Source of the DNA: Harmothoe impar
Lineage: Eukaryota; Annelida; Polychaeta; Phyllodocida; Polynoidae
Assembly (NCBI GenBank): GCA_947462335.1
Contig: OX381718.1
Coordinates: forward strand, 41,880,976 to 41,944,975
Length of the DNA: 64,000 bases
Direction of reading: 5' to 3'
Every line of letters starts with the position of its first letter. Within the stretch, counting starts at the first letter, position 1. Under the pieces are notes generated by a model that did no database searches, was not told the origin of the DNA, and saw only the letters and a program-made list of their open reading frames with translations. The position numbers and the translations under genes are program-made. Shown in pieces: positions 47,982 to 58,497 of the stretch.

Positions 47982-50900
47982 ATGGAGGGAACTGTTAATG
48001 CAACGGAGGAATGTCCCATACCAATTGTGGATTTGGGATCCTTGAAGCTTCCGAAGAACTTGGAGAAGTTTGATGCTACAAAGGACCTGCAGGCTGATGA
48101 CCCTGTAGTCAGGACGCTGGCTGAGGAGGTGGTGAAAGCCTTCACTGACATCGGGTTCTGCTACCTCATCAACCATGCTGTGTCTGATGAGTTAGTAAGT
48201 GTTTTAATGATGACAATCTAATAGAAATTATACCCTATTCCCTGACTATTGTCATAATAATGATAAAGGCTCCAGGGGCAGAGCCAAGACTTTGAAAGAG
48301 GGGAGGGGGGAGTGTTTCCGGTGGGGGTCGTGATTCCGGTGGGGCCCGGGGGTGGGGGTGGGAGGCGTGATGACGATGGGGGCAGGCATTCTTTCAGCTT
48401 TGGTTACTATGTGTGAACTCGATTCCAAAGAAAAGGGCCCGCTTTCTGGTCGATTTTGGAGGAAAAGGGATATTATATTAAGCCCTAGTGAGTGTAAAGT
48501 TTCTCAGAAAGTGTTCTCATTCAACCTTTCTCACACATAAAAGATACATTTGATGCACAAACTGAGTATGTTGCATATTAGGCTATGGTATTCATATTAT
48601 GGTACCCGGTATATTTTGAGGTGTCTTGGTCTCTCTTGATTATGCTACATTTTTCACTCTCAAAACCAGCCCCCTGGTGAGTCAAGCCATGACTGCCAAA
48701 TCCTATCCACACTTTCAGATTTCTAAAAGAAATCAAAGGTCCTTTATAGAAAATTCATGTAGGATTAACTTATAAAAAGTTTTCAATAATATAACACCCT
48801 TACAGTACACCTGATGAAGTTATATACTGAAGTACTCAAATCTCACTCACCTGCACCTAACACTGATACCAGGCCTGTGTCATAGTACACTTCTAAAATA
48901 CAACCAACCAAACCATATAATATGACATGGTGGTGAATATTGAAAAATATTCAACTGAGAAATTTCATTTTTTTATAAGATTACCTGGGCAACTAAAAAT
49001 TACTGAGTTGGTGTGTATGCTCTTTGAGAGTATATCTTTGGTAGTCATGACCTAGAACCAGCAAGGACAGCCAATGGGAACAAAGTGTTATAGGTCTGGT
49101 GATCACATGGCCTGAAAATCCACCAAGGGAACAGTGGAAAATTTACCTAACTGTCAGATTTGAGTATAGTGTCCAAGGGGTCAGTTCTTCGTCTATTCAC
49201 CATATGCTACATTTTTTGCTCAATTTCCAGTGCAAAGTGTGTTATTTTGTTGATATGTCTCCCGTGATACTCCCGTGAGGGGGGGGGGGGCGATAGGGTC
49301 CAATGATATCTACTTTTAAATGGGTTGAAGTAAAGCGTGAAATTCCCAACTACCACAGGCCCTCATTGATCATATACACTTAAATTTATTAATATTATAC
49401 ACAGACGATTATATTGATATTTCAGATAAACGGTTTCAATGAAAAGACCGGTGAATTTTTCGATCTCCCAACTGACGTAAAGGCCCAGTATTGTAGCACC
49501 GTAGAAGGGGATGTCTCGGGCTGGGTCGCCCCACTGGAGGAAAAGTTAGTTAGTTTACCTTCTGAACATACATGCATGTAATGATAAGATGTGCATTACC
49601 AAAATATGTAAAATAAGAAAAATAGCTATATGGATTCATCTCTTTTTCAAATTGTTATTTTCTTCTACATGGTAGTTAGTTTAAAGATGACATCAAACTA
49701 AATTAATAATGACACAGTTTATATCTGTAGGTTAGATGAGACGCGAGTTCATGGTGACTTCAAGGAATTCTACGATATCACTCCAACAAAACCAATGGTA
49801 ATGTATATTTGTTATAATTGCCACTAGATCACAGACACGGGCAGATGAACTTGTTGACTGTATCATATTCTCTAGAAAAGCATCTTGTGCCATTAAGATA
49901 TGTTCCAAACTCAAATGAGGGGTGACATTGGCAATCTATTTACATAAAAATGCTACAGCACAGAAACAAATCAATCGAATTATAAGATAACGACCATAAT
50001 AATATTATAAAGATAAAGATGACGAAACCCCCCTTAATCCAATGTCATACATAACAGAGAATTCATTTCAGAATGATTTCAACCCAAAATCTGCACTTAT
50101 TAGATTCTTGGAAATAATTATAACGTAGGTAGGTCAAAGATTTGTTAATACATGTAGTTAATTCATGTGCAGTGTATCTGCTTTGACAGAGAAAATGGCC
50201 AGATGAGGAGACGCCGGGATTTTCTGACATTGTAATGGAGCTGTACAGCGTCTCGGCCCGGCTGTGTCACGTGGTTCTGAAGCTGATGGGGATCGGACTG
50301 CAGCTGGATGTGGGTAGTATGGGTCGTTTAAACCTCTAAGGAGAGCATAGTGCTTTAATGTGCTTTTATACACAAATGCAGCCCTGGTGAGTCTATTTGC
50401 CTAGGCAGAATTCATACATTATGTGTTCAGGTATCCCGACGGACCCTATTTTCTTGGGAGTACCCTAATTTCTTTTTCAATTTTCAACATGAGAAATGTA
50501 AGAATTTTTTTCTCTCCTAATCCCTAAAACAATTGTTAATAAAGAAAATAAATCGACCTACCTTTTTTTTGGACAATGGTATACCTGAACAGAATTTAGT
50601 TTTTAGGCCGAATTCTGTTATGTATTGCTAATAGATTGTCCTTCACCCCATAGGACCCTGACTACTTCATCAAAACCAACAGTATAACAGAACGACCAAA
50701 CTTCAGCGACATACGGGCCATCAGCTACCCACCTGTACCAAGTGACATAGGTATATTAAGTACTAAACTATATTTTTATTTATACCCAGCTACCAAAAAA
50801 CTTTCCAAAAGTTTGCAAATGTTTTGAAATTTTTTGGATACAAATGTTTTCTATAGGTTTGTATGAAAAGGGTTTTCATCCAAAACGTTTGCAAACATTT

Positions 50901-53900
50901 GGAAAACGTTTTTGTGTTAGCTGGGTCTTTTGTGCCATATTTCCTATAGCAATATATCCCATACAATCTTAAATTTGACTTCATGTTTACTTCATAACGC
51001 CCATATTGGTGTACATAAGTCATAACGTTTACATGCTCTGTCTAAGTAACGGGATAAACATTGAATGTGTCATGAGATAATGAGAACAACGTTATGGAAG
51101 CTTAACATCTATTGCTGGGACGAGGGAAAAGTAAAGCTCTTCTGGGAAAATACATTAATCCTCCTGCTCCCATCCAGCAACAAATTAATCAGTCCCAACG
51201 AGTGAAATAGATTTTCTTGTTCTACTTTTTAACAGCTGCAAGGCCAGGCCTCCTGCGGTGTGGAGAACACACTGACTGGGGATCTATTACCTGCGTCTAC
51301 CAAGACAATGTTGGAGGACTTGAGGTAGATGATAGTGTGCTCATATTTTCTTCTAGATTGTGACGGGGCACTAGGTATTTTCCATGGTTCTGCGGAAAAG
51401 GGATATGCACCATTGTTATCCACCCTCACCCCCGCATATATCCATGTATTGGGTGTGACTAGCTGTGGGGAGATTCTGTGGTGTAGTATATGCCCGGAAG
51501 TATATGGTCAGCAGACTCAATATTGGGAGAGACACAGGTTCGATTCTCAGTAGTTCCAAGAACAATTTTCCATGTACTCACCAATTTTATATGTGTATTT
51601 GCCAGTATCAAGTTCTGTGTTTTTGTAATCGTTTTTATTTAATATTCTACGGAATATTATGACTAATAGAAAATGAATTCTGTCAGTCATTTCAAGGATC
51701 AAGGATATATGCATGTCTTTGATTTAAGGGAGATGTGTGGATTTATGGGATTTTATTGGCTTTACTGACATGAAATCAATATTTTAATTTATCAATATTA
51801 CCGTAAATTCCCGCGTACTACCCGCGGGTTGTACGCGAACCAAACACAGCTTTCATTTGATACCAAACATGCCTATAAATGATAGGGTGCGGGTTATACA
51901 AGGGTTTTTATTATTATAGAACAGTACTAAAATATAAATTTTCAGATCCAGAAACGGGTTATAGGATTCTCCTAAGTTGGGGCTGCGGGTTATACGTGAG
52001 ATGCCGGTTATACGCGGGAATTTACTGTACATTATTTTTTAAGGTGATGAACCGTGCTGGTCAGTATGTACCTGCTACACCTGTAGAAGGCTCTGTGGTT
52101 GTCAACATAGCAGACATGATGCAGAGGTGGACGGCTGACAGACTCATCTCCACGGTTTGTGAAGTTAAACCTTTAAGGCCAGCACGATGCTTTAGTGCAT
52201 TTTGCACTTTGGTTGTCATAATACATGAATGCAGCCCTAGTTTATAACTTCTAGTGCGGCTGCACTCAGGTACCATATGGGATTTATATCCCTCAAATGG
52301 TTGGAAAATGCACCAATGCAGTCTATTGTTGTAATCTCAAATTTTTTTGTACATTGTATGGCCCCCTTTGGAAGTTTTGATCCCCTGGGACCTCACAATG
52401 ACAATCCTGAACCAGGACCATACCCCTAATGAACAATATTTTTGTAGTCTTTTATGTCGCACATAAAAATCTTAAAGAGGCAGAACGCCTGCTTCAATCA
52501 GACAGCAGTGCTGTATATGACTGGTTCAGTAAGGCTGGCCTCAGTGTCAACACTGAAAAGACCAAAATCATGGTTTTCAGCAGAGACAAGGACCTCGCTG
52601 ACCCTGATATAGCCATACGTATGGGTAATATTGTTCTCTCAACATGTGCAAACTATGAGTATTTAGGTATTGTACTAGACCATCGTCTGAACCTAGATAA
52701 AATGATAAGTAAAACTGTCAGTTCAGCATCACATCGTATCTACATGTTTGCCAAACTCCGATGTAAAATGTCACAACGTGTTGCTATATTAGTTTATAAG
52801 CAAACGATAGCACCTGTTTTAGAATACTGTGGTTTTGTATATAACGGTCTCACCGAGGCACATCAAAAGCGCCTACAGCATGTCCAGAATCGTTGTCTAA
52901 GAGTATGTCTAAAAGTCAAGATAAAACACAGTGTTCTAAAACTCCACAAAGATACCAATGTTGAATTCTTGGGAATCAGATTTGACCTACAATTACTACT
53001 CCAAATTCATAAATATGTTTATGGCGATGCCCATAACCCTGTTGACCTTGGTATCTTATTTAAGAAATCGCCTACCTTGGCTGCTCGTACAAGATCCACT
53101 AATACTGGAGGACTAGTATATCCTGTCTCATTAAAGTGGGGGTATCGTAAATGCCCGTTATACAGGGGGGTTGAGCTGTGGAATAAGCTCCCTCCAGTAT
53201 GTAGACTGAATGGGTCAATACAAAAATTCCGTCTTCTTGCCAAACCTGTTATCACAAGACTGTATATGGAGAAATGGTACAATTATCTGCTCCAACAACC
53301 ACTGCGTTAAACTAGTGTATTAGCATGAATATGCATAGACACATACACATGTATGTGCATGTGTATAAGCACATCACAAATTGTGCTCTTCTAGTCAGCA
53401 AATTGTTATCATTATCAATTTCACCATATTAAGATGTACATCACCAAAGTTGTTTGATGTAGAACAACCAGCCTGTAAACCATGAACATCATTTTATTGT
53501 ATATCAAAGCATCTCATGGAAGTCAAGAAAAAGATCCTAGTCATTAATAATCATATTGTATGTAATTGTACACCTGTCTATTTGTCATGTCTCAGATCCT
53601 CATGATGTGTTCAATCATACCTAGAAGCCGAGTGGAATTATACCGCCATGCTTACTTACCAAATTGACTAATACTGTATTTATGAACATCACACTGTGAC
53701 AATAAATGCAATATAAACTCAAAAATTGAGGGATTCAACTGTAATTATGATTAAAACTAACCATACTATCGCATCACAAGATTTATTTGGTTGACTTAGT
53801 TAATGAATTATGGTTTCAGAAACACCGTGTGGTCCTACCCGAGGAGGACTTTGGGGTTCAGCGTACACGTCGCTCGATCGCCTTTTTTGTGTTGCCAGAT

Positions 53901-54011
53901 GATGAAGCCATGGTTCGCTGCATTGACAACTCAGACAAATACCCACCAGTTACCTGTTTGGATTATGCCATGGAGAAAATGGCATTGACAAGGATGTCAT
54001 CTTTGGAATAG
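47982..54011 (+). CDS. Fe(II)/2-oxoglutarate-dependent oxygenase, isopenicillin-N-synthase-like, copy A
   Basis: Soluble non-haem iron oxygenase; substrate unknown. Exons: 47982-48194, 49426-49544, 49731-49797, 50190-50309, 50654-50750, 51236-51324, 52044-52154, 53820-54011; total 1,008 nt, 335 residues, all phases compatible. The N-terminus has PIPIVDLG (DIOX_N region), then FCYLINHAV. The jelly-roll core carries the iron triad: H217 and D219 in CGEHTDWGS, and distal H274 in KHRVVLP. R289 and S291 in RTRRSIAFF form the RxS site for 2-oxoglutarate. Length fits the family (about 320-350). An upstream in-frame ATG (47934) exists, but 47982 begins just before the conserved domain. The tail after KYPPVT is shorter and differs from copy B. 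It is convergent with copy B and divergent from the MIC26/27-like gene. Confidence 0.92.
50333..50430. mobile_element. Family-P left-end fragment in oxygenase A
   Basis: 'aacctctaaggagagcatag' then 'tgctttaatgtgc' and 'aatgcagccctggtgagtct' immediately downstream of exon 4's donor. Confidence 0.55.
50785..50925. mobile_element. Short MITE with CCCAGCTA/TAGCTGGG ends
   Basis: 'cccagctaccaaaaaacttt' preceded by TA, and 'aacgtttttgtgttagctggg' region at the right end (50925). The interior repeats 'gtttgcaaa'. 141 bp. Confidence 0.75.
51468..51600 (+). repeat. tRNA-derived SINE
   Basis: 'attctgtggtgtagtatatg' (box A region) and, about 60 bases on, 'aggttcgattctcag' (box B) are spaced as in a tRNA promoter, followed by an AT-rich non-tRNA tail. 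The head recurs as 'ttctgtggtgtagtggttag' at about 62056 and 'ttctgcggtgtaggggtttg' at about 63017. Confidence 0.6.
51800..52030. mobile_element. 'Cgcgtataa' family element before oxygenase A exon 7
   Basis: 'taccgtaaattcccgcgtac' at the left and 'tacgcgggaatttactgta' at the right form inverted ends. The interior 'ttgataccaaacatgcctat' also occurs near 39890. It ends only about 13 bp before the exon 7 acceptor. Confidence 0.75.
52165..52280. mobile_element. Family-P fragment after oxygenase A exon 7
   Basis: 'ttaaacctttaaggccagca' with 'gatgctttagtgc' and 'atacatgaatgcagccctag' mark a left-end copy. Confidence 0.55.
52430..53740 (+). mobile_element. 5'-truncated non-LTR retrotransposon (LINE) in the last intron of oxygenase A
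   Basis: An open frame (52429-53310, 293 codons) matches the C-terminal half of a non-LTR reverse transcriptase: WFSKAGLSVNTEKTKIM, YLGIVLDHRLN, IAPVLEYCGFVYNG and LQHVQNRCLRVCL. The catalytic YxDD box that should precede VAHKNLKEAE is absent, so the insertion is truncated right at that motif, as expected from incomplete reverse transcription. The frame is still open, suggesting a recent insertion. About 430 bp of 3' sequence follow, to an AATAAA-containing end near 53,705. Clade (CR1/jockey/RTE-like) is not certain. Confidence 0.85.
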
Positions 54012-57000
54012 ATAGACCTGATATTGCAAAGGAGAATGGTTCAAAGTTCAAGTTTAATTCAATCAATTTCAATTTGACAATTACAATTACAATACAATCA
54101 TGTTTGCTTCCATTAATAGCAGAAGTGGTTGAGACTTGGAATAAGAACATAAATTACATTTCCATTCGGATTATAACGCCTCTATTGCAATACTTCACTG
54201 TGTTCACTTTATGGAAAAAAATCAAGCATGGTGATACTTGTACTTTAGGTTAAAGTTGGTATCCCAACTGTTGCGGTGGCTAATTTCCACTCTTAGCATG
54301 AGGAAAAGCATAGTGATGTTGTATGTCATATGTGAAAGTATTATATTCTGATATTTCTATACAAGAATCCCTGTAAAATAGTCCAAATGAATATTGACTG
54401 ATCAGTCAAAAATAGGGTAATTAACATGCTTCTCTTACAACACACAAGGTGTCACTAGCATGTAGTTTTTACATGATTACCACTGCAGGAACAATAGCTT
54501 ATTACTATACATGCACACATTAATGTATCAACTTTTGCACAGGTGGCAGCATATCTCAGACGGTGGCCTATGGTTATGTTTTCTCAAACAAAGCTGTATT
54601 TGTGTTTGTAATTACACTATCTTGAATTGAAACACTTTAGACCATTGACAACAGTAATTATGTACCCATATCAGAAGAGAAGTATATATTGAGGGGTTTC
54701 AGCTAATTATAGATGGAGGACAGTTTTAGTCACCCTAGTTGAGATACAAACTTTAAGTTGAAAGAGAATGAAAATAGCAAATAAACTGTTATGTAACAAA
54801 AAGATTATCTGCCTTAATTTAATCTCGCATATAAGCCGCCCTCCCGCATAAGCTTTTATAATTATTCTTAATTATTTTACTGGATCATACAGAAAAAAGG
54901 TCTCATCAATTAGTATAATTATAAGGGTTTTTATATTGGAAAATAAAGATAGATCAATGCATACTAATTACTTTTATCATTGTTTACGAATTAAAGATTG
55001 ACACAGTGCATAATGAGTGCCTGATTTCTTTCTCCATTGATAACATCCCTTCGGCTTGTTTTGCTTGAGATGACTGTTCAAGGCGAACTCTTTTGGAAAC
55101 TATTTGGCACAGTGAACATGTATGAAAAGGTGTGCCAGGCTGCACCTTGGATACATGTTCCTTGAAACTTAACAAATACTTAACTGCTTAACCCTTATCT
55201 TACTACCTCGGGTCTAACCGGACCCCAGGCATCCAATTTTTGTAAAAAACATAGAAGTAGTGTTTCGAACTTCACCAAATTTTATGTAATTGTCACAAAT
55301 ATTGTTTTATTCAAAATGCCTGAATATCATATGCAGATACCCAGGAATTATTTTGCTGGAAACAATAATCCTCTGGGGTCCATGTAGACCCCAGTCAAAT
55401 CCAATAGAAAAGCATATATACTTTGGCTCTAACAGAACATGGACAAAGGGTCCCTTGCTTTGTATTTTACTTTGATTATACCTCTGTATGATTTTGAACA
55501 ACACCAACCTAATTATAGACAACCATTTAGTGGAATTTATGTCACAATAGGTGGTATTTCTGATATGTGACAATGTCAGATCTCCAATAATATTGATATC
55601 CTTAGACAGATTTTGGGACCATTCTATTTTCTATTTATTGGGGCCCTGGCAGTGTCAATATTATCAAGATGATTAAGATGTGTGTCCTTCACATAGAAAC
55701 TACTTTTATTCAAGTACAAGTTGCCAAGTTTGAACTTCTGGAGGCCAGATACAGCACCAGAGCCATCTAAGTGGTGTCTCTGCTGCAGGAATAAGATCTA
55801 ACACAATGCTGATGTCCGTATGGACCCCACCTGAAATGACACGTTTCATCGATTTATGGAAAAACAACCCAGGCTTTTTCCATAAAATTTGGTAGGCATG
55901 TTGATATGTGGGGTATCTACCATATCAAACAGAAAAAACACGTTCGGTCACTATACTTTTCGATTGACAACATTTTGTCGTTTTTTCATTTTTTCTCCTA
56001 GGAATTAAGTTTTAAATAGACATATCAAAACTGATGATAGTAACATAATTACCACTTGTAAAGATGCTTAATATCCTAGGGAATGAACATGCAAAAGATG
56101 AAGTTTGTATCTTTAACCATCATTGTGTAGGAACTCTTTTCCTGTCTGGGTTCCGGAAAGCATTAACAATTCAAGATGACTGCCCTTCATGAAGGTGACT
56201 GTCAGATCACATGAAGCCATAATGAAACATTATGTGCCAAGAGCATATCATAGAACCCATATACATGTTTATTGGATGTTTATGAAATGTCAGATAAAAT
56301 GTGCACATTGAACTGACAATTAAGCAAACAGCAGCAGTAATATTACAAGTCACTGCCAGAGGTACCTGCACCTGACACCTGACACCTGACACTGCAAGAT
56401 GGTCAGTGCCAAACTGACTAAGTGCAGCTGCAAATCAGCCCATTGTCAGATCCAGGGGGAGGCGAGCCAACACGCCTTGCCCCCCCCCCCTAAATGAAAG
56501 AGAGAGGAGAAGAAAGAGGTAAGAAAAGGGGAGGGAGGGAAAAAAAGAAAGAAGGGAAAACTGGCTGTTAATTAGCAAACAGTATTTCAGGAGAGCTGAT
56601 GGGAAAATTTTACTGGAGGTGGGCCGGGCAATACATATAATATTATATACTTACCAGGGGGCACATGGAAAGCAAAAGAGTGACAAATAGGCCACAAAAT
56701 TCTCTAGGGTACTTTTTATGTAGAATATTCTTCTCTAAATAATCTTTGGTGCAAGTCTTCTATATTCATTGTGGGATATAATGTATTTAGAGCTTATTTA
56801 CCATTTTAAGCTAAACATTTCAACTCATGTTTAAGAAACGATTCTGACAAAACATGGTTCAAGCAGAAATATTTGTTACATTTTATATAGGTCCCATTCT
56901 ATACCCTGTCCTACTCTAGGGCCTCTCCTCCCTCCAAGAACCCTGTACACTCAAGCCTAGGAAGAGGGAAGCAGTTGGACGGAAAGGGAAGCATAAAAAA

Positions 57001-58084
57001 AAGATGGACAGGCAGGGAATGGGATGCAAGACAAGAGAGTGGGGAATCAAACTCTTCCTTTTTTAAAGAAAAAAACAACAATGGATCCGACCCTGACTGG
57101 TGGCTCTCAATGTCACTCTCTCTTTCTCAATGTGTTCAAAGTATTTTGTTAGGGGGGGGGGGGACATGCCTTCAGATGACAAACGATCTTTTTTCCAAAG
57201 GATCTCTCCCTTTAAAAAAAATCCCAAACCAAATGATAGAGGCTAGATGTAAATCAAACATTGGACACATTATGTGCCAAATTCATAAAAATGCCATTTC
57301 AAGGCTACAACTTCAAACCATCTTTAGGGGGTATGCCCCAGAACCCCCCTGTGTGCCCCCCGAGCTTCCCTTCTATTTTCATTCTAAATTGGTCTTATTT
57401 GGAATGTAAAAAGAACGTTTTTAGCCATTTTTAGTACATTTGTTGACATTTGGTTGCCATGGCAACCATCGATTCATTCTTTTGGAATAAAAAAATCATC
57501 CCTATCCAATTGCCCCAACCGTGAGGATTTCATAACTGAAAACAGAATGCCAATATTCCTACCAGATCCAAATCTTTGTACAATAATATGCATTTATTGG
57601 CTTAATTTCAAACAATTATGATTTATATGGATCTGATTGATATGTGATCGCATTGCAGTCTATTCTAAATTCCTACATGTCCCTACCATCCCATGTTTGA
57701 GGTGTCATTTGTCAGCAACTATTTCAAATATTTTCATGCTTGAAGCATCAAATTTTAGCTGAAGACATGAACTTAAATAAAGGTGCTTTCCCCTGATGTC
57801 ACGCTTTGCCAATATTATTAGGTCTCAGCACTAGAAAATAATAAAGCAAAACTTCAAGCAGGAGCGATATATATCTGTATTATCATGAGAGGAGCCACAT
57901 ATGTTATTATAACTACAGGTACAATACACTAAGCACACATATACCAACAATTTATATTTAGAATAATGTAGCCCTCTAGGCCTGACAGTAAAAATGCAAA
58001 TGCTGCTCCCACCCATATCTTAATTGTGACATGTACTGGCAGAAGGGACCTTAGTACATGTATACCCTGCATTGAGGTCCCTTT
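54012..58084. other. Intergenic region between convergent oxygenases; no gene seen
   Basis: Contains 'cgcataagc' repeat remnants (54825-54930), a TTAA-CCC terminus at 55188 followed by 'ttatcttactacctcgggtc', possibly one end of a piggyBac-like element, and C/G tracts at 56480 and 57150. Short ORFs here have no recognisable motifs. Confidence 0.5.
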
Positions 58085-58301
58085 TTTGTCTGAGTTGTCA
58101 ATGCAGCATATGACAGCATCGGCATCAGGGTTGACAAAGAATATGATGGAGCGCCGTGTACGTTGAACCTCAAAGTCCTCTTTTGGTATCACCACTCGGT
58201 GCTTCTGTAATAGAATATCGACCATTTATGCAAAGCAATGTTTCTGAGATAAAACATTAGAAATCATTTTCTAATGTACAAAATGATATCTTAACCAGGT
58301 T
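58085..58301 (-). pseudogene. Duplicated partial terminal exon of oxygenase copy B (possible alternative last exon)
   Basis: 217 bp match 58585-58801 at a constant offset of 500 bp with no indels; the one difference I see is at 58110/58610, changing Arg (CGC) to Cys (TGC) in VIRC. The segment carries the intronic acceptor and the exon from KHRVVIP through CIDNSDK, with distal iron His and RxS residues. It then runs into unrelated sequence that stays open for about 50 more codons (KGTSMQGIHVLRS onward). It lies downstream of the real last exon, so it could be used as an alternative 3' exon or be dead. Confidence 0.85.
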
Positions 58302-58497
58302 GCAGATCGTGTCATATAATGTGAAGAGTTTGGTTCCAAAACGCAATAAGCAACATTTTGAAAAACATTTGGCAATGTTTTAGGGAAGGAATAGGTAAAT
58401 GACATTTTGAAACAATTTTTTCTCAAATGTCTATTTTTCACCAGGGCTGCATTGGTGCATCATGATGACATTTGTCATCGTTTAACAACATCTGTTC

